From a virus, in the IMG/VR virus record IMGVR_UViG_3300009104_000115, positions 1 through 25,230 of that record: a stretch of DNA of 25,230 nt; one strand, written 5' to 3'. Under the pieces are notes generated by a model. The model did not search any database and was not told the origin of the DNA. It saw only the letters and a program-made list of their open reading frames with translations. The translations under genes were made by a program, and so were the position numbers. The stretch's first letter is position 1, and every line of letters begins with the position of its first letter. Positions 17,839-24,420 of the stretch are shown one piece after another.

Positions 17839-19086
17839 TTATTTGAATCCTATCATTGGAAATCCTAATTTGGAATAATCTACATTATAAAATCCTTCTG
17901 AATCTATCCCTACTGCATCGGAATAACCAGTATCAAGTAGCTCTTGTGCCATAACTCCGATCCAAGTAGTTTCTGCATCCCACTTATAATTGAAAGAGTA
18001 AATGTTGGGGATTCCAAATCTTTCTCCTTGAAGTAATGTAATATTATCTTTCAATCTAAAATCTGACTTTTTTTGTTTTTCTCTGGCCAGGCGCATAGCA
18101 TCCATACCTTGACTGACATGGGCATGAGGATCTATCGATGCTGGGGTAATATTATATTTTGCTGCTAAACCACTTGTTGCTTGTACTCGAGCACTTTGAG
18201 AATGTGGGCCGTAATTGGGCTTGAGGGCTTGGGAGTGGGGTTCAGTTGCCTGTGTATCAGCAAATTGATCAGAAACAGGATCAGCACTTGTTACATGAAC
18301 GATTTCTTTAAAAGTCAAAGTTAATGTCGAATGAACAGGAGATCCATCTCTATGAAAACTAATAACACTATCGGGATCATGATTAACCATGAATGATGAT
18401 ATTACAGATCGTTGTATTTTTGGTAAATAAGGGTTTTCTCCACCTGAAGTGGGGCCCGATCCGGGCCCTCCACCTAGTTTACCAGCAATAAATTTAATTG
18501 TCCATTGTCTAGGGGAAGCAAAATAAGGGGCCAATAATTTATCCCCAGCTCCAAGCTTACTTTCCACTCTTCTTGGAGTAGAACCATTTTGAAAATCTCC
18601 AATTATTTGTCTCACTTCCTCAGCTTCTGGTGCTGATTTTGGAAAAAACTGAAAAGTAAAAGAATGATCCCAGAATCCTTGTGGGCCTCTGTATGTAAGT
18701 GCAACACGATTATTTGTTGCAAGACCAGATGCAGCTGCTCGAAAATCTCCAAGTTGTTTAATCCTTTTGTCAGCTTGGTTTTCAAGTATAGTTCCTATAT
18801 TCTTCGTTCCTTGTTCAGAAAATATATTCTTTATACCTGCAATTATTCCAGTATCTTCTGTGCCTGTACCTAAAATAGCTCTGGATGTGCCTCCTTCCAA
18901 TTCTTGATAATTTTGTTGTATCGTTGTCGTTAAAGAATTAGGAGGAATATATAATGCAATAGAAGACATTACTTTTGTACTTGCCGCAACAGCACTTCTA
19001 GATTCATATGAAGAAAACAAGATATAATGCTGTCCTTGTTTAACATCATTTCCTATAGATTCGGGATATGCATAATGGTTTGCCAT
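17839..19086 (-). CDS. 48: gp48-like tail-tube cap with C-terminal S74 chaperone domain
   Basis: The protein has 415 residues. The first part of about 300 residues (VMSSIALYIPPNSLTTTIQQ; GPQGFWDHSFTFQFFPKSAP; LTLTFKEIVHVTSAD) resembles gp48 baseplate tail-tube caps, which sit on the hub and start tube growth with gp54. Residues 341-415 are a different module: SDFRLKDN, IYSFNYKW, WIGVMAQEL, AVGIDSEGFYNVDYSKL. This is the peptidase S74/intramolecular chaperone domain of endosialidases and tail spikes, with the Ser341/Lys346 spacing of the self-cleaving dyad. The two parts are joined by a Gly/Ser/Pro- and Gln/His-rich region. The start codon overlaps that of the divergent gp4 gene. There is no Shine-Dalgarno upstream; a late promoter is at 19156-19163. 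Tube-cap identity is good but not certain. Confidence 0.72.
   Translation of the reverse strand: MANHYAYPESIGNDVKQGQHYILFSSYESRSAVAASTKVMSSIALYIPPNSLTTTIQQNYQELEGGTSRAILGTGTEDTGIIAGIKNIFSEQGTKNIGTILENQADKRIKQLGDFRAAASGLATNNRVALTYRGPQGFWDHSFTFQFFPKSAPEAEEVRQIIGDFQNGSTPRRVESKLGAGDKLLAPYFASPRQWTIKFIAGKLGGGPGSGPTSGGENPYLPKIQRSVISSFMVNHDPDSVISFHRDGSPVHSTLTLTFKEIVHVTSADPVSDQFADTQATEPHSQALKPNYGPHSQSARVQATSGLAAKYNITPASIDPHAHVSQGMDAMRLAREKQKKSDFRLKDNITLLQGERFGIPNIYSFNYKWDAETTWIGVMAQELLDTGYSDAVGIDSEGFYNVDYSKLGFPMIGFK
18452..18468. other. GC-rich perfect hairpin inside gp48
   Basis: A 7-bp all-GC stem (GGGCCCG paired with CGGGCCC) with a three-base loop lies within the coding region, where it encodes a Gly-Pro-Gly-Ser-Gly-Pro linker. 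It is striking in AT-rich DNA. There is no U-run after it on either strand, so it does not look like an intrinsic terminator. Confidence 0.6.
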
Positions 19087-19531
19087 GAGAAAACGCTATA
19101 AAGGTAAATTTAAAATTAAAAATTCCGAAAAATACATCGGAGATAGTTCTAATGTTATTTATAGGAGTTTGATGGAACTTAATTTCATGAAATGGTGCGA
19201 TAAAAGTGAAAGGGTTCTCAAATGGAGTAGTGAAGAAGTTATTGTTCCTTACATCTCTCCTATGGACAAAAAGAGACATAGATACTTTCCTGACTTTCTT
19301 ATTCAGACCGATAAAGGATGGACTCTTATAGAAGTTAAACCTCAAGTTCAAACTAAACCTCCAAAAAAACTTCTGGTTGAAAATCTCACTCCCAAAAAGA
19401 AAAGAAGATATGTCCATGCTGTTAAAACTTGGTTGATCAATGAAGCAAAATGGGAAGCCGCAAAAAAGGTATGTGAAGTAAAAGGATGGAGATTTCAAAT
19501 TATGACTGAAAAACAACTACAACCTTCATAA
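19085..19531 (+). CDS. 4: Head completion protein gp4 (PD-(D/E)XK nuclease fold)
   Basis: The protein has 148 residues (T4 gp4 has 150). It aligns by eye with T4 gp4 along its whole length: KYIGDSSNVIYRSLMELNF versus KYRGDPKKITYRSNWEKFF, then VPYISPMDKKRHRYFPDF, LIEVKPQVQTKPPKK, KKRRYVHAVKTWLINEAKW. A TnsA-like PD-(D/E)XK set is visible: E31, P69-D70, and E83-V-K85. In T4, gp4 (also called gp50) acts late in head completion after packaging. It is the first gene of the plus-strand block. Its ATG overlaps the ATG of divergent gp48, an in-frame stop lies just upstream so no earlier start exists, and only a weak GGGAT is present as ribosome site. Confidence 0.92.
   Translation: MRKRYKGKFKIKNSEKYIGDSSNVIYRSLMELNFMKWCDKSERVLKWSSEEVIVPYISPMDKKRHRYFPDFLIQTDKGWTLIEVKPQVQTKPPKKLLVENLTPKKKRRYVHAVKTWLINEAKWEAAKKVCEVKGWRFQIMTEKQLQPS
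19156..19163 (-). promoter_or_regulatory. T4-type late promoter element TATAAATA driving the gp48 block
   Basis: The reverse complement is exactly TATAAATA and faces left, about 70 bases upstream of the gp48 ATG. It lies inside the gp4 coding sequence because the two divergent genes leave no intergenic space. It is the best candidate promoter for the leftward baseplate operon. Confidence 0.6.
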
Positions 19532-19534
19532 ATA
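19527..19534 (+). promoter_or_regulatory. Candidate late promoter element CATAAATA
   Basis: CATAAATA spans the gp4 stop codon and ends 8 bases before the ATG of the next gene, which has no Shine-Dalgarno. The arrangement is the same as that before gp25. It may be a NATAAATA-type late promoter giving a near-leaderless message, or a chance effect of an AT-rich stop region. Confidence 0.3.
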
Positions 19535-19542
19535 ATAATATC

Positions 19543-20139
19543 ATGGCAAGTTTATTAGATAAAGTATCAGATGCGCTTCGTACTGGAACATTTGGAGCAG
19601 AAGTTAAACGGTCTGCACAATGGTTTCAAACGAAAATCAAAGGATTAAAAGGAACGTTGAGGAATCAATGGTCATCGACAAATGCACCAAAATTTTATCG
19701 GGAAGCAGAAACTAAAGTTAATCCGAAAGTTCTGAGATTAAGAGCAAATTTAGGAGATTTGTTTGCGTATTATTACAGACCAAAACATTTGATGACATTA
19801 CCATATTATGATCAGTTTCCTTTAATTATGCTGCTCAAATATGAAAAAGATACATTTTTAGGATTAAATTTTCATTATCTCAATCCCAGATTACGTGCAA
19901 TTCTTTTGGATAGAGTGACAGCTAAAGTAGGACAAGGAATTATCAAGTGGGAAAAAATTGCAAGGATTCCACAAGTTGAACCATGTGTAAAACGATATCG
20001 ATACGATCATATCGTGAGAAAAGTAATTCCGATAGAAGAAAAAGAAAACGAAATTGCAATATTCTTACCATTAGAACGATTTAAGAAAGCATCTAAGTCC
20101 AAAGTGTGGGCAGACAGTAGAAAAAGAATAGGAGCATAA
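19543..20139 (+). CDS. Conserved T4-like phage protein of unknown function (198 aa)
   Basis: I do not know a function. The protein is basic and soluble-looking. Its core, YYRPKHLMTLPYYDQFPLIM followed by FLGLNFHYLNPRLRAILLDR, and the C-terminal CVKRYRYDHIVRKVIPIEEK, IAIFLPLERFKKA...VWADS, form a pattern I recall from an uncharacterised protein of T4-like marine phages. The N-terminal 60 residues are Lys/Arg-rich, with several tryptophans, and may bind nucleic acid or another virion protein. It starts 11 bases after gp4 without a ribosome site and its stop overlaps the next start (TAATG). Position between gp4 and a tube-type protein suggests a virion or head-tail joining role, by context only. 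Confidence 0.75.
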   Translation: MASLLDKVSDALRTGTFGAEVKRSAQWFQTKIKGLKGTLRNQWSSTNAPKFYREAETKVNPKVLRLRANLGDLFAYYYRPKHLMTLPYYDQFPLIMLLKYEKDTFLGLNFHYLNPRLRAILLDRVTAKVGQGIIKWEKIARIPQVEPCVKRYRYDHIVRKVIPIEEKENEIAIFLPLERFKKASKSKVWADSRKRIGA

Positions 20140-20765
20140 TGGCCAGAGACATATCTGCTTTTGCAGCAAGAATTGCACAGGTTGGATTAGCATCCCCAAA
20201 TAAATTTAAAGTAGAATTTTCTAAATTACCATCCGGCATTCAGAAAGAAGCAGATGTACAAACATTAAATATTATGTGTGAAAGTGTCAACCTTGCTGGA
20301 AGAACAATTCAATCTGTACTTGATAGACAATATGGAATTAATAGAGAAGTTCCATATAATGGCCCAACATATCCTCCGCTGACTATTGCTTTTTTATGCT
20401 CAGGAGATTATTTAGAAAAAAAATTATTTGATCGATGGAATGATAAAATAGTTAGTATACAGGATGGATGGGATGTAGAATACTACGACAATTACACAGG
20501 AACGGTATCAGTAACAGCATTAGATAGAGATGGAGTTACAGCAACACATATGCAAACATATCATGAGTGTTGGCCGAAATCAGTTGCATCAATTGAACTT
20601 AATCATTCGACACAAAATTCTGCTCTAAGAATGACTGTGGAAATGGAATATGCTTTTTGGGAAACAGATGATCTTCTGTTAAACCAAACAAGAACATCGG
20701 GGACAAGATTAAAAGGACAAAATTTAAAATCATCTAAGGGGGGACAATTTAACATAGTTGGTTGA
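20139..20765 (+). CDS. Tail-tube-fold protein, probably gp54-like tube initiator
   Basis: The protein has 208 residues. The order of elements fits the tail-tube (gp19/gp54) superfamily: an N-terminal PNKFKVEFSKLP strand, LNIMCESVNLAGRTIQS, a loop REVPYNGPTYPPLTIAFLCS, then LFDRWNDKIV and a final YHECWPKSVASIELNHST with MTVEMEYAFWE. In T4, gp19 forms the tube and gp54 is the baseplate layer on which it starts; the proteins share a fold. Placement next to gp26 and the tape measure favours the gp54 role, but a minor tube protein cannot be excluded. A strong ribosome site AGGAG lies in the end of the upstream gene, whose stop overlaps this ATG. Confidence 0.65.
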   Translation: MARDISAFAARIAQVGLASPNKFKVEFSKLPSGIQKEADVQTLNIMCESVNLAGRTIQSVLDRQYGINREVPYNGPTYPPLTIAFLCSGDYLEKKLFDRWNDKIVSIQDGWDVEYYDNYTGTVSVTALDRDGVTATHMQTYHECWPKSVASIELNHSTQNSALRMTVEMEYAFWETDDLLLNQTRTSGTRLKGQNLKSSKGGQFNIVG

Positions 20766-20784
20766 ATTATTATTAACCGTCATG

Positions 20785-20790
20785 AAAGGA
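20785..20790 (+). promoter_or_regulatory. Ribosome binding site of gp26
   Basis: AAAGGA stands 7 bases before the ATG at 20798 in a 32-base gap. It is one of the strongest ribosome sites of the plus-strand block, which fits the need for abundant chaperone. It contrasts with the lack of any site before the gp51-like ATG. Confidence 0.6.
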
Positions 20791-20797
20791 ACTTATT

Positions 20798-21529
20798 ATG
20801 GCATTACCTAAAATGAACGTTCCAGTTTATGAGGCAATTTTGCCATCGACTGAGAGTGTTATAAAATACCGACCATTTTTGGTCAAAGAAGAAAAAATAT
20901 TATTGACTGCAATGGAGTCAGAAGATGAAAAAACCATTTCTAATGCAGTTAAACAGATTATTAATAATTGTGTTCAAGGAGATCTTGATGTAGACCGATT
21001 ACCTACTTTTGATATCGAATATCTATTTCTCAGACTTCGTGCAAAATCAGTAGGAGAAGAAGTTACTATCGGATTGAAGCCATGGGGCTGTCCTCAAAAT
21101 GATGGAAAACTTTGTGAAAATACAACTGAAGTAAAAGTAAACCTTGAAGAAGTGAAGGTTGAAAAAAATAAAGACCATACCAACAAAATTATGTTGACTG
21201 ATGATATAGGAATAATATTGAGTTACCCAAACATAGAATCTATAAAAAAAACTATGAGTGGAAATATATCAGAAACAGAAGCTGGAATGCAGATAATAAA
21301 AAAATCTGTTGAAATGGTTTTTACACAAGAAGAAACACACGAAAGAGATTCTTTCACAGAAAAAGAATTGGATGATTTTTTCGATAGTTTGAATACGTTA
21401 CAACTGAATAAAATCAGAAATTTCTTTGATACTATGCCCGTATTAAAACATACTGTGAAGTATACTTGTGAAACGTGTGGTGAAGAAAAAGAAACAACGG
21501 TGCAGGGAATTAACTCTTTTTTCGGTTAA
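20798..21529 (+). CDS. 26: Baseplate hub/tail assembly protein gp26
   Basis: The protein has 243 residues (T4 gp26 has 208). The N-terminus PVYEAILPSTESVIKYRPFL then VKEEKILLTAMES is typical of the T4-like gp26 family. Four cysteines, C98, C106, C224 and C227 (CPQNDGKLC and CETCGEE), could bind one metal ion. The C-terminus ends in SFFG, exactly over a slippery heptamer, so a longer product of 305 residues is predicted by -1 frameshifting. In T4, gp26 is needed for hub assembly. Position just before the tape measure matches the tail assembly chaperone slot of other tailed phages. Identity as gp26 is from recalled pattern and context. Confidence 0.82.
   Translation: MALPKMNVPVYEAILPSTESVIKYRPFLVKEEKILLTAMESEDEKTISNAVKQIINNCVQGDLDVDRLPTFDIEYLFLRLRAKSVGEEVTIGLKPWGCPQNDGKLCENTTEVKVNLEEVKVEKNKDHTNKIMLTDDIGIILSYPNIESIKKTMSGNISETEAGMQIIKKSVEMVFTQEETHERDSFTEKELDDFFDSLNTLQLNKIRNFFDTMPVLKHTVKYTCETCGEEKETTVQGINSFFG
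21517..21523 (+). promoter_or_regulatory. Programmed -1 frameshift site (T TTT TTC)
   Basis: In the gp26 frame the codons are TCT TTT TTC GGT TAA, so bases 21517-21523 form the heptamer T TTT TTC in the X XXY YYZ phase needed for tandem -1 slippage. The -1 frame is closed by a stop at 21511-21513 and opens only over this point, then stays open to 21714. The slip would occur two codons before the gp26 stop. Weak stems follow (GAGT/ACTC at 21534-21545). Confidence 0.75.
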
Positions 21530-21714
21530 GCCTGAGTCATAACTCGCTCGAGAATTATTACTTGAGTAACTTTGCAATGATACAACATCACAAGTGGAGT
21601 TTGACCGAAATCGAGGATATGATGCCCTACGAAAGAGATATTTATACAACCTTACTAAGTAATTGGGTTGAAGAAGAAAATGAAAAATTGCGACAACAAC
21701 AGACAAGTCACTAA
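21523..21714 (+). CDS. 51: gp51-like extension, made as gp26 -1 frameshift fusion
   Basis: After slippage, 18 codons (RLSLSHNSLENYYLSNFA) lead into the ATG at 21577 and a further 45 residues beginning MIQHHKWSLTEIEDMMPYE and containing RDIYTTLLSNWVEEE, ending at TAA 21712-21714. The helix-rich, acidic character and the motif KWSLTEIEDMMPYERDIY are what I associate with gp51-type hub assembly factors and with the downstream half of tail assembly chaperones. The ATG at 21577 has no ribosome site, and the codons before it read as protein in the same frame, so the fusion is favoured over independent translation. The full fusion, from 20798, would have 305 residues. It ends inside the tape measure ribosome site. 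Confidence 0.7.
   Translation, partial: RLSLSHNSLENYYLSNFAMIQHHKWSLTEIEDMMPYERDIYTTLLSNWVEEENEKLRQQQTSH
21534..21545 (+). other. Possible stimulatory stem after the slippery site
   Basis: GAGT pairs with ACTC across a four-base loop, starting 10 bases after the slippery heptamer. An alternative pairing of ACTC with a second GAGT at 21564-21567 exists. The stems are short and the structure is weak, so its role as a frameshift stimulator is uncertain. Confidence 0.25.
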
Positions 21715-21724
21715 GGAAACATAA

Positions 21725-24379
21725 ATGGCTGATTCAAAAAATGCTTTTGCCGCTATAGCAAAAGACCCCCACGCTTCTTGGAATATAAACCGCAAGACAG
21801 TACTGAATACAATTAGTAAGAGCACAGCCGTAGAGTTCAAGAACAATGTTCTTAAAAAATATACAGACAAAGATTTAAAACAGAAAAAATCAAGAGCATA
21901 TGATGCTGTCATAGGTGACATTAAATCTGCCTTAAACCTTCCAAAAGAACCAGCTCGTGAAGATTTTATTAGAGCAACAAAAAAGATAGAAGAAGTTCAA
22001 AAAGTTTTAGAGGATGCATTAAAAGAAAAAGATGTGGTGCTTGATAGAGTTCTCATTGATCAACTTTTGGATTTTGTTCAACTTGCTGCTACAGCATTAG
22101 ACGAAGGTACTCCATTCTTAGGAACAGCAGCATTTAAAACTGTTAAGGATAAAGCAAAAGCAACTGGAACAAATATTGCCAGTGGATTGGTTTCGCAATT
22201 AACTCAAGGTATTCCTTTTGCACCAGAAATGATAAATTTCGCTGGTGCTAAAATCAAAAGTGCTCTTGGTGGTGGAGGAGCTTCTTCTTCAGCAAAAGAG
22301 ATGGCATCCTTATTAAAAGGAGCTAGTGATGATGGTGGAAATGGTGATGCAGAAGATTTTGGTGGTGCAATTGATACAGTAGAAAAAGCAAAAGAAGAAA
22401 TACTAGGAGGAACATCCACAGGTGGTGGTGCTGCTGGAGGAGGACTTGAATTTACCAATGAATTGTTAATTAGTATAGAAGACCATCTTGACTTCATTCG
22501 TAAGAATACTGAAACCGCAGAAACAAGAAGAGAAGATAAAAGGAAGAAAGATGCACAACAAATAGCTGCAATAAAAAAGATGGGAGGAGCAGGTGCTGCT
22601 GGTCTGGCTGGTGCTGGTGCTGCTGGTGCTGCTGCTGAAGGATTAGATTGGATGGATCTTTTGATCTTTGATAGAGCTAAAAGTTTTTTTGATAAAAAAG
22701 GACTAATTCCTAAATTTTTTGGTGGTGGCGCAGGAAAAGCACCTTTCCCCGGCGGGCCAGGATTTGGTGGTGTAAAACCAACTTTAGGTAAAGGAGTACT
22801 TTCTCGACTTGCAATCGTACCTCATTTAGCAAGATTAGGCCCGTTGCTTTTGAATCCGTGGGTTCTCGGGGCAGTAGCAGTAGGTGGTTTGGCATGGTGG
22901 TTACTCTCTGGTGATGATGATGATGAAAAACCCCCAGCGAGGAAAAAGACAAAAAGTAAAACACCCACAACAAATGCTTGGGGTGAAAGTATCAGTAGAA
23001 AGGGTTTACCAGAACATGAAGAAGGTGTAACTGATGTCAAAGAAACCCATATTGCAAAAATACACAAAGGAGAAACAGTATTAGATAATAAAGCTGCAAA
23101 GGATTTTAAAACTGGTCTAGAAACACTTAAATATCTTCAGCAAAATCTTGGTGTTCAATTGATGCCATTAGTAGAAATAATGGGACACTCAGTTGAAGAA
23201 CTAAAAAAACAAGGATATAAAGGAACTCTGGTAGTTCCTGACAGATCTCAGGAAGCTTTGATAGATCTTGGTTATATCGGAGATACTTGGGAAGACAGTA
23301 AATGGGCAAAAGGTTTAGATGAATTATTCGAGCACTTTATACAAGTAGATACTGAAACCGCTTTTCATCGTATAGCAGGTGTGAAATCCTTTCAAGAATC
23401 TATTTTGCAGCCCAGAATTGAAGCAATGTCGGAAGCACAGAATAAAAAACCGATGAGTGAGAAAGTGAGAAAAAGTTTTGAAAAAGGAGGTATAGGTGGA
23501 TTGGGTCACGTAGGAGCAAAAGCAGACTCCCTTGCGGAAGCATTATATGCACTTGGTCTTGATTGGCAGGCTAGTGAAAAACGGATTACAAAAACAGGGG
23601 AAGGTTTCGCATCTGACGGATTACTTCAAAAAGGTGGACAATTTTTGCCTGGTTTATCGATACGTAAGGAAGGAACTCACAAAGTAGATCTCTTTGGGCG
23701 GACTGAAAATCCATTACATAAAGTCAGACAAACAATGGAAAATATGAGTGTGTCTCAACTGGTACAATTGCAAGGATCAGTAAAAAAATATATGCTTTTA
23801 AGAGAAGCTCTTCAAATTGCTAACGGCACACTTGAAGCAGCATACTCAATATGGGGGGCAGGAGATATAGTTACAGGGCCAGATAAAGATATTTTCAGGA
23901 CTGAATTCCGCCAACATGACCAGCCTAACAGGGGCATCGGAATGTCATCATGGAACAAATTAATCGCAAAGGGCACAGGTTTGGGAATGGTAGAACGTAT
24001 AAGACCTCTATTAGCAGCAGCAAGTGCTGAAGTCCAAAACTTAGTTGGTGGAAAAGCGTTTTACAAACCTACTGATCAATCCGTCTACGATGCTAGAAAT
24101 CGAATTTCTGGTAAATACGGCATGGGAGTTGCAAAGGGAGGACTTGGATTATTACATAAAGGTGAAGAAGTATTAGAAGCAGCAGAAGTTGCTGCGATTG
24201 GAGCTGCGTTAAATAATGCAGCAAAGAATAGAATTGGTATAGATAGGTCTGGTGGAGGCGGATCTCCTAATGTGATTGATACAAGTAGTACTCAGGTAGT
24301 TAATAATACCACCATCATTCCACCAATTGAACCTAATGGCCCGGCATTACCATTTGGATATGCAAATGCTCGGGTATAA
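21725..24379 (+). CDS. Tail tape measure protein
   Basis: The protein has 884 residues and is the longest gene of the plus block, directly after the gp26/gp51 chaperone pair, with ribosome site AAGGA overlapping the gp51 stop. Residues 1-150 are helical. Gly/Ala/Ser-rich low-complexity segments lie at about 165-250 and 285-350. One hydrophobic segment (about 372-396, LLLNPWVLGAVAVGGLAWWL) could span a membrane, a common feature of tape measures ejected with the DNA. The motif HKGExVL occurs twice (near 447 and 811) and the C-terminus ends NNTTIIPPIEPNGPALPFGY, a type of ending I recall from marine T4-like tape measures. The protein would fill the tube lumen and set its length; T4 gp29 (590 residues) is the functional counterpart. 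Confidence 0.82.
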   Translation: MADSKNAFAAIAKDPHASWNINRKTVLNTISKSTAVEFKNNVLKKYTDKDLKQKKSRAYDAVIGDIKSALNLPKEPAREDFIRATKKIEEVQKVLEDALKEKDVVLDRVLIDQLLDFVQLAATALDEGTPFLGTAAFKTVKDKAKATGTNIASGLVSQLTQGIPFAPEMINFAGAKIKSALGGGGASSSAKEMASLLKGASDDGGNGDAEDFGGAIDTVEKAKEEILGGTSTGGGAAGGGLEFTNELLISIEDHLDFIRKNTETAETRREDKRKKDAQQIAAIKKMGGAGAAGLAGAGAAGAAAEGLDWMDLLIFDRAKSFFDKKGLIPKFFGGGAGKAPFPGGPGFGGVKPTLGKGVLSRLAIVPHLARLGPLLLNPWVLGAVAVGGLAWWLLSGDDDDEKPPARKKTKSKTPTTNAWGESISRKGLPEHEEGVTDVKETHIAKIHKGETVLDNKAAKDFKTGLETLKYLQQNLGVQLMPLVEIMGHSVEELKKQGYKGTLVVPDRSQEALIDLGYIGDTWEDSKWAKGLDELFEHFIQVDTETAFHRIAGVKSFQESILQPRIEAMSEAQNKKPMSEKVRKSFEKGGIGGLGHVGAKADSLAEALYALGLDWQASEKRITKTGEGFASDGLLQKGGQFLPGLSIRKEGTHKVDLFGRTENPLHKVRQTMENMSVSQLVQLQGSVKKYMLLREALQIANGTLEAAYSIWGAGDIVTGPDKDIFRTEFRQHDQPNRGIGMSSWNKLIAKGTGLGMVERIRPLLAAASAEVQNLVGGKAFYKPTDQSVYDARNRISGKYGMGVAKGGLGLLHKGEEVLEAAEVAAIGAALNNAAKNRIGIDRSGGGGSPNVIDTSSTQVVNNTTIIPPIEPNGPALPFGYANARV

Positions 24380-24400
24380 AAATAAGATATAACCGAGCAT
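24366..24400. terminator. Hairpin at convergent tape measure/gene 32 junction
   Basis: ATGCTCGG at 24366-24373 pairs perfectly with CCGAGCAT at 24393-24400. After one mismatch TATA pairs with TATA, leaving a 9-base loop. The left arm lies inside the last codons of the tape measure gene. It sits between two convergent genes where a bidirectional terminator is expected. No U-run follows on either strand, so it may act as a weak terminator or as a 3' end stabiliser. Confidence 0.5.
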
Positions 24401-24420
24401 AAGATACATTACGTAAGAGA

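Noticed and set aside
18452-18468. GC hairpin in gp48 as an intrinsic terminator
   Set aside because: It lies within a coding region, has no U-run on either strand, and would cut off the leftward operon near its beginning.
19046-19516. Minus-strand open frame of 156 codons opposite gp4
   Set aside because: It is antisense to a clearly recognised gp4 gene; its Phe/Ser-rich composition is what the complement of Lys/Glu-rich coding gives, and it overlaps the gp48 start.
21639-21646. TATAAATA on the minus strand
   Set aside because: It lies inside the gp51-like coding frame (encoding Asp-Ile-Tyr-Thr) and faces leftward through the plus-strand genes gp26, gp54-like and gp4; the next minus gene starts 2.5 kb away. 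Most likely chance.
22588-22640. GCT/GGT-rich tract in the tape measure as a DNA repeat element
   Set aside because: It is a low-complexity Gly/Ala coding tract within one frame, without unit structure beyond codon repetition.
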